Source: Owenia fusiformis (Eukaryota; Annelida; Polychaeta; Sabellida; Oweniidae). Taken from it: a stretch of 64,000 nt of DNA. Location of the stretch: positions 10,346,349-10,410,348 of the forward strand of contig CAIIXF020000010.1 in the NCBI GenBank assembly GCA_903813345.2. The letters are read 5' to 3'. The notes below the pieces were generated by a model, which saw only the letters and a list, made by a program, of their open reading frames with translations, did not search any database and had not been told where the DNA came from. The position numbers and the translations under genes were made by a program. Positions within the stretch are counted from its first letter, which is position 1. Each line of letters starts with the position of its first letter. This document shows positions 22,540 to 33,114 of the stretch, one piece after another.

Positions 22540-23290
22540 GAGAAATTGAGAAGCCTCCCTTCCTTCTATTCATCTGTCTATCCATTTATCCATCCATTCG
22601 TCCATCCATTCGTCCATCCATTCATTCATCCATTCATTCATCCATTCATCAACCCATTTACCCATCCATTCACCCATCCATCCAACCATTCATCCATTCA
22701 TTCATCCATTCATTTACCCATTCACCCATCCATCCATCCATCCATCAATCCATCCAACCATCCATCCACTCCTTTGATCATTCACTCATCTTTCCAGGCC
22801 ATAACTCAAGTACCAGTTGTCAGATTTGCTTCGCATGCTATAGGTGCATGCCTTATGGGTGTAGAATCTCTGTTCAATAATGGACTTAACAGTAAGGTTA
22901 CTCAATCCAAAATAGCTGCACTTATTTACTATTGCACAACTCATTACTTTGACGGAACTTCAATCTAAAGTTCAAATTTGACTTTACATTATTAAGATTT
23001 GACCTTCAATGACCTTTTCAAGTTAAAAAAGGTTTTTTTCTTCAAATTGACCAATTTCTTTTTTAAATCATCTACATGAACAAGTTATAAGAAGATCAAA
23101 TCTGATTTCAGATTTGACCTTCAATGACCTTCTCAAGGTAAAAAAAGGTCTTAAATGTCTTCTTTCAACTTGCTTCAAATTGACCAATTTTTTCAAAATC
23201 ATCTTCTTAAAAGTTCAAATATGACTATAGATTTGACCTTCAATGACATTCTCAAGGTCAAAAGGTTTTTTATTATTTTGTGTTAATCAT
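22540..23290 (+). mobile_element. Helentron-like fragment with expanded CATC microsatellite
   Basis: About 230 bases of CCATCCATTC-type repeats (22565-22790) are followed by GCCATAACTCAAGTACCAG, matching the segment just inside the microsatellite core of the DINE-1-like copies (compare ATAACTCAAATACC at 45870 and 40253). After 22960 it continues with TTTGACCTTCAATGACCTT blocks like those of the 1945-4740 element. Neither terminus was identified. Two overlapping Pro/Ser/Ile/His-rich open frames here are microsatellite translations, not genes. Confidence 0.55.
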
Positions 23291-25518
23291 TTTTTTGATT
23301 TTTGACTCCTACCCTATTAATTGCATGATAAATAAATGAATATATGAGATAATTATACTGAAGGGTATAGCAAAGTAGTTGTTCATAGATAATGTAATTT
23401 TTCAAATTTTACCCTTCACTATTAAAGGATGTGTCTGGGTATATGCCCTTTTGGTCCCTTAGTCAAATGTATGTGAAATATGGTTTTTATTACTGTCCTA
23501 GTTATATTTGATTATATATTTAGTTATATTTACTTTTTCATGAGTTTTGATGAATAATTAACCCCCTGCTGAGAGTCAGAATAAGTATCTTAACAAAAAA
23601 AATAGTCACTATCATAGAAAAAACACCAATGGCAACATGTATGACATACAAAGAAAAAATAACTTAAGACCCATGAAGAATTAAAAAGAAAATCATAATT
23701 TTGAAAATATATTTAAGAATTAAATTTTTTTCAAATTTTTGAATTTCCCGCCAGTTTAATTTGAAGGGGGAAAAACAAGATAGTTGCCATTTGATGTGAG
23801 AAATATCAGAAAAAAATTGCTTCACTTTTAGTTTTCACAATGAGCACAGTTTTCCGGTTTCGGTTTTTTGACTGATTCTGACTCTTCATCACCAGGGTCA
23901 TGTATAGAGATTATAAAATTGAAACCAAAATGTTGTGCTCAGCATGAATTTGACTGAAATATGTGTAACATCACCAACACAATTGAAGTCTCAAAACTGG
24001 ATGCTCAGAAACTTTGAGTGACTATAATCCCTTGATTACCAAGATAAACACCAATTCACTTATCCAGAAATACCATTCAATGTCTATAGAAACCAATGTT
24101 TTGGAAGATATGTTTCAAACTTTTTGCATAAATAATTCATTTAATATTTGCCATTGATTTTTTTTCAATTCTGACAAAGTGATATGCACTGTCTTTGATG
24201 CCAACATTCTTCATCAATTGTGAAACAAATTGATATTTTTGTAATCTAAGAAGAAGGATAAGATATTGAAGTTTAATAATATGTGTGATTGAGTTGGTTT
24301 TTTAGACATTACAATTTTCAATATTTTCTAAGTCGATACCCAGACTCATTCCCAGACTCATCCTTTTACTTCTAGCATTCTGAATCTGCAAGGTGGAAGG
24401 CACGCATAGGATTAAAATGATACTGTTATTATTTAATTGAATTTTCATGAACTTGACAAATATTGTGCTATTAATCAATATCATTCTTTAATATTTCCTC
24501 TTAATTAATTCAACATACGCTGCACTTAACATGATTATTTTTACAATTTTGAGCTTTATTTTGCACATTTTTCCCATGTGGCTCTAAAAACAAACTTTTG
24601 GATATATATCATGCGATAAACTCTTTTATACATGTCTTAAGCCAGATATAGTATACATGTACAAAACACAACTTAATGGCATAAATGGGATGACATACCG
24701 GGATGCCAAAATTGCAAGCAACATGTTCAATCGACCTATTTTTGTATTCTTTACTTTATATTATTTCCCGAAGGATTATCAAATCTTGAAGTTATTTAAA
24801 ACTCAAAGTTAAAAAAGGTGGTGTAAATTCAAATTAATGATGAATCTTTAGTTTTCCTGAAATAAAATATGAACTTTCTGGATTTTTAAGAAATGATTTG
24901 AACACAAGATATTTCAAAATTGGAAATTTGTTTCTATTGGGTTTGTGCTTGGATGTGATATCACGTCCTTCATATTCAACGTATGTGCTTTATGACGTCA
25001 TATCATGTCCTTCATAGCGAATGAGTTACAGGATGATTAGATGCCACAATAGACCTGATGACAGTGTATTGATAAGAAAGCATGCAGATATTATATTCAG
25101 GTTAAAAATCATCAATGAATACCCCTCTACATAATGACTCAGTATAAGAGAGGTTTTGAATTACTTAATGCTTACTTAGTCTCATGTGTCTCTATTTGTA
25201 TCATGTCATTAAATCTCACTGTAAGAGACATCGCAAATAAATCAGGCCCACGTATCTGTATCGTATTGTAAAAGAAAGTTTTAATTTTTTCCTGTAAATG
25301 TGATCAATTCCAATCAATATGATGAATGCAGGTACGAGGAGACATTCTGCTGGCTTCTCTATTTAAAGAAATAATTTCCTGTTTTAAGCTAACAATTGAA
25401 AGAATGAAGAATGTTGATGGCAGATTGCGGTAAAATAAGTGCATGAGTATAACAATTAATGTCAACTAATGAGAGAATTAGTGATCTCATCATTGCATTA
25501 GTTCATTAGTTTATATTA

Positions 25519-26620
25519 CCACGGTGTTACAGCATGACGGTTACGACACCTCTGAAAACGAGATTAGACAACTACGATCACTGATTTATCCAATAAAATG
25601 GCTGCGATGGAACAGAAAACTAAGGTTGGTGCATTATTTTCTTCTACTGTGTATCAAAGAAAGGATGAACGATTTTTGTAGGCATCGCATTCGGTGATGC
25701 ATTTAGTAATGTATATTTTGAACGTATTCTTTGCAAATTGATACCCGGGGATACCATGAAATAAGCGAAAAACTGTTGAACTTGAAATTCAAAACTACAC
25801 AAAATTTAGTAATTATTGTTTATTTATTTATTACGACCTCGGCGTATATAGATGTAACCTACATACGATCATAAAAAGCCAATTGAGTATTGGAAACTAC
25901 CTAATATGTTCTACTTAAGCCATTTGCGATTACGCAAAAAATTGATTGACGGTTACGCGAACCTCGTTCAAATATGTATCACAGATTCATGACTATTAAT
26001 TTTGTCATATTCATCAGTACTTGATGCTAATTCTTCTTTTGCCTCTTCATTGCTATCTTTTTGACTGAAATTGGTTTCATAAATAAAGCAAGACACAATT
26101 TTTTCCTTGCCCTATAGAGGCTCAAACAAGAGCGTCTCTTGCGAGTCCTGAAAACAAATATAAGCAATTCAATATTCCATTTCTTACCCATTATAACAAT
26201 TACATGGAAAGAGGCTATCAGAACTAGCAACCTTAACTTGAAAGATGTACATGCACGTAACCGTCCGCTAAATATCTAATGTACATCTAATACAATACGT
26301 TACCGTCTATAGAATTCATACGTAAGTGTCTAACGACATTGCATTTAAAACCTTATTATTTACAATATGACCACGTTCTGGATTTGTCATTTTATGGCTT
26401 GTTTATACACAGTTTACTTACTGTTAATAGTTTGAGTGGCTCTGAGGCACACATACTGAGAAAACTTGAGAATGGACTAAAAATTATGAACTTGGACAAT
26501 TCAGTCGGTAAGTTTACAGCTTATATTCCGCTTCTAGTAAATCACCTGGCATTTTTTGTTATCGTTACCGCAGAAATTTGCAAATCGCCTTGTCGTAACC
26601 GTCATACTATAACACCGTGA
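25519..26620. mobile_element. CpG-bearing TIR element, about 1.1 kb
   Basis: Ends CACGGTGTTACAGCATGACG and TCATACTATAACACCGTG are inverted repeats, continued by GGTTACGAC / GTCGTAACC. Flanks TTATATTA (25511-25518) and TTATATAA (26621-26628) could be an imperfect 8 bp duplication; a 3 bp TTA duplication is the alternative and would suggest PIF/Harbinger. Internal GTTACGCGA and TAACCGTCCGCTAA motifs recur. Frames at 26027-26230 (minus) and 26339-26620 (plus) lack recognised domains. Confidence 0.6.
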
Positions 26621-26650
26621 TTATATAACTTGCTGCATGTCAGCTACATC

Positions 26651-27600
26651 AGTTACCCTGATTGTTAATGTTAGAGTCTCACACATAGGCTCTAAATAGG
26701 AGAAATAAATGCCTTAGTTACCCTGATTGTTAATATTAGAGTCTCACACATATGCTCTAAATAAGAGAAATAAATGCCTTAGTTACCCTGATTATCCCAA
26801 CGAACGAAGTTCGGTAGGGATATAGTGAAGCCGTCAGTCTGTCCGTCCGTCCATCCGTCCATCCATTCGTCCGGAAGATAACTCAAATATTAGTTGACGG
26901 ATTTTCTTCATATTTGGTGGAAAGATGTATATTGATGAATAGTTTTACGTAAAAAAAAGATGGCCGCCACTTTAAAAATGATGGGACTTTTCGCAAAAAT
27001 CATAAATTTTTCATTCTAAACCAAAGTAATTAATATTATTGTTTGAAATTTTGGTAGTATATTCGCAACATCTATCTATTTCACATATATTCTGTGTTTT
27101 TCATCCTGACCCCCAGGGGCCATGTCAGGAAAACAGAAATTTTCGCTAATTTTTAGATCTTTCTGAAGTATAGCTTTATTATACTCAAATGAAAGGCAAT
27201 TAAGAGTAGATTGCAAATATTGTATCTTTCTTCTGATTTGAGCCTCGTAAAATTCAAAATGGCCGTCTAATGTACGATTTCGCAATAATTTTTTGATCCC
27301 TTCAAAGTATGGCTATATAATACTCAAATTGAAGGAATTTTGGAGTAGATCACAATTATGGTATTATTTTTCAGATTTGTACCTCAGAAAATTCAAAATG
27401 GCTGCTTTGCAGGAATTCGCAATTCTAAAATCTAAATTTTTCAATTCTAACCAAAGTAATGAGTATAATTGATTGGAATTCGGTAATTGATATTTTGTTC
27501 GTTGGGATTTGCTACTCCTTGGAGTTGCCGTTATCTAGTTGTTAATGTTAGAGTCTCACACATAGGCTCTAAATAAGAGAAATAAATGCAGTAGTTGCCT
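26651..27600. repeat. 65 bp tandem repeat (three copies, third split by an insertion)
   Basis: The unit begins AGTTACCCTGATTGTTAATG and includes GAGTCTCACACATA and GCTCTAAATA. Copies start at 26651, 26716 and 26781. The third is interrupted after CCCTGAT at 26792 by the Helentron-like element and resumes at 27540 with TGTTAATG. Confidence 0.85.
26793..27539 (+). mobile_element. Complete DINE-1/Helentron-like element with readable empty site
   Basis: Starts TATCCCAACGAACGAAG and ends TTTGTTCGTTGGGATTTGC, hairpin CTCCTTGGAG, TTGCCGTTATCTAGT. The subterminal inverted pair CCCAACGAAC / GTTCGTTGGG lies inside both ends. A GTCCGTCCGTCCATCC microsatellite (26840-26872) sits about 50 bases from the left end. 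Comparison with the two uninterrupted 65 bp repeats shows insertion precisely between two T residues without target duplication. 747 bp, no coding capacity, hence non-autonomous. Confidence 0.85.
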
Positions 27601-27879
27601 TATTTAATGCCCACTCCCTTATAAGTGCCTATCCAGCTTCACATTTCTCTTAATTCTCACGACTTTTACATGAAAAATGATCTATCATTAAGTTAAAAAT
27701 AATATTTAACTTTTGATTTCATTATTTCATGCCTAGTTAATTATGTCAATATTTAAGTTGTAATCCTATTGTATTATAAGTGATACTTTTCCATGGTTTA
27801 TTTGTAAGTTTACACACTATTGCTATTTGACCTACATATGTACACCTTCATTATTAAGCAAATGGTAGCTTGTTGGTGC

Positions 27880-28738
27880 TACCCCCATAGATGTGGGGTT
27901 ATTTTGAGGTTTTTTGATATTTAGGACATTTGTTTCTCAAAATAACCCCACACCGATTAGTACTTTGATTCTTTGGGGATTTGCTAAACAATAGCATACA
28001 CATAGAATTTGTACTAATATTATTAGAATTTACTCACTTTTTTATGTTTTTCGTATCGACAAGACATTAATCTTCAACATGCTTCCAAATATAGCCCTCT
28101 AAGTGTTGTATTCATTCTTGTAATGAAGATTTAATACGGATAACAGATATTTCTAAAAAAGTTTTTCAAATTTCATGAGCAGTCGATATTTTTTATCTAA
28201 ATGACAAACTTCGTGTAAATACGAAATCCAAAAGTAAAAATGGAGGGAAATTTTGAAAAATGATTTTCACCTTCCGGGGTGTATTAAAAGGATTTTCAAC
28301 CTCAAGTCTGGCTGCTGTATCGTCTACGGCCTTTGTTTTCCTGAACTTAGGCATAAGCAATAATTTTGTTATTAATTTGACAGGTGATTTCGTTTGGCAC
28401 TGTTAAGTTTCCCATCTACCACATAATTCCTCCCAGAATGCAACGCGCGAAAATGGCCAAAATTTGAATAGATTTCGAGAGTCAAATATTACAGCAAATT
28501 GTTCCAGTTATAAAGTATTGTTTCCACTGATCGATCGCTCATTACATTGGAAAAAGAATCCTCTTCACAGAAGAGAAGAAAAAAGGTAAGGAAACTGCCG
28601 ATATTGTCAGAACTTGAATCTTCAAATCATGTGAAAAAAACCGCAAAGAATCAAAGCCTAAACTTTGTGGGGTTATTTTGAGAAACAAATGTCCTAAATA
28701 TAAAAAAAACTCAAAATAACCCCACATTTATGGGGGTA
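27880..28738. mobile_element. TIR element with 8 bp TSD and self-complementary ends
   Basis: Perfect 8 bp direct repeats GTTGGTGC (27872-27879, 28739-28746) flank ends TACCCCCATAGATGTGGGG and CCCCACATTTATGGGGGTA. Inverted repeats extend about 75 bp and each arm is itself a hairpin (GTGGGGTTATTTTGAG ... CTCAAAATAACCCCAC). 859 bp, no coding frame of note. The 8 bp duplication suits hAT, P or Merlin; ends do not look like typical hAT, so class II, superfamily open. Confidence 0.8.
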
Positions 28739-28801
28739 GTTGGTGCCAACAGACAACATTGAATATCATAGTACAGCGTATATTTTATTTGTTATTTTAA
28801 G

Positions 28802-28907
28802 ATTGAGTTGGTGCGAAAAGCTGTTGTTGAAGATGGAGACAAAAATTATGAGCTTGCAGTAACACGCTATTGTCAGGCATTAGATTACTTTGTTCCGGCA
28901 ATAAAGT
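28802..28907 (+). CDS. ULK3: ULK3-like kinase, exon C (first MIT domain, helices 1-2)
   Basis: After TATTTTAAG the frame opens in phase 0: IELVRKAVVEDGDKNYELAV then TRYCQALDYFVPAIK, plus one base before GTAAGT. It joins exon B to give LAKAIELVRKAV, aligning without gaps to human LGRATALVVQAV. A-x(2)-D-x(3)-Y-x-A-x(3)-Y-x-AL-F-P is the MIT helix 1-2 pattern. MIT domains bind ESCRT-III tails; in ULK3 this recruits the kinase to the midbody abscission checkpoint. The acceptor tract is short, but phase continuity on both sides makes the exon secure. Confidence 0.92.
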
Positions 28908-29539
28908 GTAAGTAGACTAAAGTAAACGTACAAGTTTTCCTTTTTACATTTTCATTAACCCCAGCCCCATTCTAATCATGCAGTAAAAGCATCCACATTT
29001 TTTTCCTAGTAATTGGTGTGTTGAAACAAGGTGATTGGTGCCTCAAGATTTATGTAAAATCACCATGTGAAAGAAATTATGGTGGTTCTATGTGGTCCTT
29101 CTGGTTCTGATTGAGTGTAAATGAATAAGGGATACATCATGGGCGTACCAAAGGGGATGGGAATCAGATGTGACTGCACTCCCCTTTTGAGAAAATTTTA
29201 CTTTTCCCAAGGGATTTTGTTCATAACCCTGATGAAAATAGTCTAGGGGAAAGAAAACTATGTGCTCTGGGGAAAGAGGTGGATAAGCCGGAAGTACAAG
29301 CTATGAATGGCACTCCTCCCCCTTGGCAAATCCTGGGGATGCCCCTTACATGTCTATACCAATAGATAGAGGACATGTTACTTATTCTCATCTTTCATGA
29401 ATATTCCATTTTTTCACAAACCATGTACTTACTTTATGCTTGTTATGTTACCATCATAAGTGGTGATATATTGTTTTATCCCATACTTGGACGTGTTACG
29501 GGTACATAAAGCCGGTTTGTAAAAACTTATATTTTCATC

Positions 29540-29622
29540 AGCGGGCAGATATAGCTTTACGTCCCGCTCCGAGCGGGCAGATATAGTATATCTGCCCGCT
29601 ACGTCATAATCGCCGCTCGCAT
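29540..29622. repeat. Palindromic GCGGGCAGATATA hairpin cluster
   Basis: AGCGGGCAGATATA and TATATCTGCCCGCT (29572-29600) pair perfectly around one G. A third partial copy (CAGCGGGCAGATATAGC) lies 30 bases upstream. Unusual GC content for this window; probably a terminal part of an unclassified element. Confidence 0.7.
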
Positions 29623-29637
29623 ATTTGTTCATAATTT

Positions 29638-29885
29638 GTAACGTTCGCGTAATGACTGTAAACTACAATGGAGAAAACACAGACAATCGGGATCTGTTTG
29701 ATGATTTAAAAAAGGGAAAGAGCATCCACTTAATCAATCAAAAATTCGAGAAAATAAATGTGGGAATATTTGAGAGAACAGGAAAATCCGCCCACGGCCA
29801 AGAAAACAAAACTGGACATGAATATTCTAAAACATTTCCACGATTGAACAATGTAAACCAGATGACCAAGATTGGTATGGGATAA
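29638..29885 (+). CDS. Unrecognised ORF between two hairpins
   Basis: An open frame of about 80 codons (possible ATG at 29652) encodes a basic, hydrophilic peptide with DDLKKGKSIHLINQKFEKIN and KTGHEYSKTFPRL. It has no signal peptide, membrane segment or domain that I recognise. It lies between the palindromes at 29572-29600 and 29890-30031, so it could be a remnant coding segment of an unclassified transposable element. The alternative is a chance frame in an intron. No splice or promoter evidence. Confidence 0.2.
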
Positions 29886-29889
29886 ACAT

Positions 29890-30031
29890 ATTATCCTATA
29901 GTCGGTTCAGGATATTGGGATTATCCCTTGGCCAATATAATATATTTGCCCGAGGGACCTGCGGCCCTCGGGCAAATATATTATATTGGCCTCGGGATAA
30001 TCCCAATATCCTGAACCTCATATAGGATAAT
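29890..30031. repeat. Long near-perfect hairpin, about 67 bp arms
   Basis: The left arm (29890-29956) runs from ATTATCCTATA through GGTTCAGGATATTGGGATTA to TTGCCCGAGGG. The right arm (29965-30031) is its complement, starting CCCTCGGGCAAAT and ending ATAGGATAAT. The loop is ACCTGCGG. Only a few mismatches occur, at the TTGG/CCTC and AGTC/TCAT positions. On transcription from the ULK3 intron the RNA could form a very long stem. Confidence 0.85.
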
Positions 30032-30045
30032 CTCTATATAGTCTC

Positions 30046-30966
30046 CATGGGCTTTGAATAAGAAGGGTATGGAACTCTATGTGATAGCATGAGACCTTAA
30101 AAATGGGAAATGCCATGCTTCCCTTTTATGGTAATATTTCAAAAAGTATTAGATAAATCATGGGCTTTCAACTAATTGAAAGCCCATGGATAATGTATAT
30201 CAGCGCTTGCATTAGGTTAGAAATTTGTGAGTCCCAAGGACGCAATTTTTTTTAAAAAGTGTGTCCTTTGAAAAAAAGTGTGTCCCCTATTTCTAGCCTG
30301 TTTTGAGGTATACCTTTATTTTAAAAGCATTTTTTACCAAAACACCTTTCAGTTTTTGATTTCTTGCCGCGAATTTAAAACGGAAGTAAACGTTAAGTAC
30401 GGACTGAATAAATGCATGTTCGTTCATTCGACAATGAATACATTTTATTTCATGAATAACCTAATATTTGTTTCTGAATAGGAAAAACTGTGTCCTTAAC
30501 ATGTTCGGGACGCTGTTAATGCAAGCCCTGGTATATGTTTTAGTATTATTTTGAATAAAAATCAATTTTCATTAGATTAAAGCATAAAATATATTCAATA
30601 TCATGTAAGAGTAAACAAAAAAGACCAATAAGAATAAGAGGTATCAAGATGTTCTCCTTGAGTATTGCATTGTGGGTAGTTATTCAAGAACACATTCCAA
30701 TAAAACCTTAATTTGTGGGAGAATGTTCACTTTCTGTATTGTCATAATTATGGTGAATTCCATTTTTTATAAAATAATCAACATGTATGGAGATAATCAT
30801 GTTTTTATTTTTGAGTTATTTCTTTAAATCATCCATAATAAAATGGACAAAATAAGATTTCCTTGGAATTTGTACATTCTCCAATTTTGAAAACCCAGAG
30901 GCTTATGTATGAATGCTTATGTATGAAATATGGGAAGTTGCCTACCCTTCTAGTTGAAAGCCCATG
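30046..30966. mobile_element. TIR element with internal copy of its terminus
   Basis: Ends CATGGGCTTTGAATAAGAAG and CTTCTAGTTGAAAGCCCATG are inverted repeats with GGGTA next inside. TAGTCTC (30039-30045, 30967-30973) flanks both ends, a 7-8 bp duplication. A perfect internal palindrome CATGGGCTTTCAA-CTAA-TTGAAAGCCCATG lies near 30158-30187, as if two element ends once abutted. No coding capacity. Confidence 0.65.
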
Positions 30967-31152
30967 TAGTCTCCAACTTTCTTTGTGGATGGTGTGCAGT
31001 ATTTGGCAGTTGGTGTTTGGTTGTGGTTGATCTGCATTTGACATCTTGAACAAATGGGAGGTGGTGATATTTTGCATGTTAATGCCTTTTTGTTGTTTTT
31101 TTAATGTAATTTAAATTATAGATATTTGATTTATTTGGAACATTTAATTTAG

Positions 31153-31290
31153 ATGAGTCTGATCCTGTTAAAAAAGATGCTCTTCGGGAGAGAGTGAAAC
31201 AGTATATGAACCGAGCAGAGGATTTAAAGAATATCTTAAAACCCGGACAACAGCCTAGACTGGATGAATCTAAGCTAATAAAAGACTTAG
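31153..31290 (+). CDS. ULK3: ULK3-like kinase, exon D (end of first MIT domain, linker)
   Basis: After TTTAATTTAG, two bases complete Tyr (T+AT), then 45 codons ESDPVKKDALRERVKQYMNR, AEDLKNILKPGQQPRLDESK, LIKDL and one base before GTTAGT. YESDP-KK-AL-ERVKQYMNRAE-LK is MIT helix 3 and matches human EVDAQRKEAIKAKVGQYVSR and AEELKAIV. The tail is the linker to the second MIT domain. Phase 1 in and phase 1 out agree with exons C and E. The donor GTTAGT is slightly non-consensus. Confidence 0.93.
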
Positions 31291-31513
31291 GTTAGTTCAT
31301 TCACTCCGTTTAAATTGTTGAATTGTCAGATTGCCATTTCTAGTACACCTGGAAGTCACGTATGGCACTGAATAAATCGTGCTATCTTATTGGATCATAA
31401 GAATGGCATGGGATAGTAAAGCATAAGCGACTCTGTTCACAGGCAGCATGCTAAAGGTTAATAAAGAACATCATTAAGTTATGATGTGCATGTACACCAA
31501 TTTTATCATTATA

Positions 31514-33114
31514 CAGGGTGACCCAAAAAACACAATCCCTAAAAGTGTAATAATTTATTACTTATCCTATCAACCCAATTTTTTATGTGCATAAACTAGA
31601 ATCTATGGATGATAATATGAAATTAAGCTTGTTTCACAAAATTGATTATACAGGGTGTCAAATAAGTCTGTTCTCCCCCCTTAACTTTTTTATCTTTGAA
31701 TTTATCATACTTTCCCATATATCATTTTGAAGCTCATGGAAAATGCTGATCACCCTCAAAAAATCAATCATAAACTCCTCCTAATAAAATTGCTACAATG
31801 TTTCTTGTGAGGTTGTAGTTGACCTTTGATTACGTCAAAACAAGTAAAATTACCAGGTATAGTGAATGAAAAGTGAAAAGTTGATACTGCAGTGACAAAG
31901 CCAACATTGGGTGATTTTGATGTTTCTCAATATCATTACAAAGTAAATGTGTTACATTCAGGGGAGCCTTTGAAGCAGGGGCATTTTTCATCACAAAATA
32001 GTTGATAACACTTAAAATTAAACGTTCTGAATGATTTAAACGGGATCATATCCTCGTAGAATTGAGGCCATCCGGGCTGCTGGGGGAGACATACAGACTA
32101 TTCAAAAAGTGAAATATGGACATCACTAAAAATACTCTAAAAAATTTGAATTTAACCAATCACTCTGAAATTTTGGTGTGTGATCAGCAAATTAAATTCC
32201 CTTTAAGATGATATATACCAATCCTATGTTATCTCTGAATTAAAAAAGTTAAGGGGGGAGAACAGACTTATTTGACGCCCTGTACTGTATGTTATCCAGT
32301 GTATCATGGATGATCTTAGAATGTGTCCAATTTTCAGAAATAAATTAACTTTTGACAAAATCATATCTTGAGATTTTATGAGAAATTCAGAAAGAAATTT
32401 CAAAGAAGAAGTAAAATCGAGGTCTCATTTGATATTTTAATTGAGAAATGAAGAAGAAGCAATGGTAAAACACCTATAGGAAAAAATCAGATGACTAAAA
32501 TCCTGACAGATGAGCAAGATCACATCACGCTGTACAAAAATCTGTTGGATAAATTCTCAAGAAATCATTAAGACAGCAGAATGATTAGTCAAGAGCATTG
32601 CATTAAATGTGGTATCAAAGTCATATATTTAAAAATGAGGGAGAAAGGAACACTTTTAAACACCTAAATAGAAAAAATAAAAATGATCAGCTTTCCTATC
32701 TCTGGGTTTCTTAGAATGGGATATGAGAACACCTGAAAGCATGCATGTGGTTGCGTTGAACGTAGTTCCAAAACATCACTCAGAAGGTTCAGCCATACCT
32801 AAAGGTTGCTGGGACACATCTTCATTAATGACCTCAACCTCTATACATATGAAATGCAGTTGAACAAGAACCTAAAAGAATGTGATTGGTTTAAACAAAC
32901 GATGTGTAATCCTTTGATTAACACTAAAATCTTACATTTTCCTTTCTGTCAAAAGTGGGTACATTTTTTTAATTGACCATTACAGGGAAAATATTGAATA
33001 TGAATTTAGTCTCACATTGTCATCTATAGTTTATGTACATGAAAAATGAAGCTGATTACAGCATTAAAGAAGTTATTTCATTTTTGAAGGGTTCTGTTTT
33101 TTGGGGTCACCCTG
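31514..33114. mobile_element. Mariner-type MITE (outer), carrying a nested MITE
   Basis: Ends CAGGGTGACCCAAAAAACA and GTTTTTTGGGGTCACCCTG are inverted repeats flanked by TA (31512-31513, 33115-33116), the Tc1/mariner target duplication. Removing the inner element leaves about 970 bp. No transposase frame was found, so it is a non-autonomous copy. Confidence 0.8.
31651..32282. mobile_element. Mariner-type MITE nested inside the outer one
   Basis: Ends CAGGGTGTCAAATAAGTCTG and CAGACTTATTTGACGCCCTG, continued by TTCTCCCCCCTTAAC / GTTAAGGGGGGAGAA. The inverted repeats are about 35 bp and flanked by TA on both sides (31649-31650, 32283-32284). 632 bp with no coding frame. The inner copy must be younger than the outer. 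Confidence 0.85.

Larger units (their letters stand above)
22367..28801 (+). other. ULK3 intron B-C (6.4 kb), repeat-filled
   Basis: Begins GTAAGTATG and ends TTATTTTAAG. Holds the microsatellite-expanded Helentron-like copy (22540-22970), AGGTCA-like sequence (22970-23290), a CpG-rich TIR element (25519-26620), 65 bp tandem repeats carrying a complete Helentron-like insertion, and an 8 bp-TSD element (27880-28738). The stretch 23290-25518 has no recognised gene or repeat. Confidence 0.7.
28908..31152 (+). other. ULK3 intron C-D (2.2 kb)
   Basis: Holds the palindromic region 29540-30031 and a TIR element (30046-30966); see those entries. The last 110 bases before 31090 carry the dispersed GGTGGTGATATTTTGCATG repeat. 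28915-29530 shows nothing recognised. Confidence 0.7.

Noticed and set aside
22527-22968. Two overlapping open frames rich in Pro/Ser/Ile/His
   Set aside because: They are translations of the CCATCCATTC microsatellite in two frames, running into Helentron-like sequence; no start context or domain.
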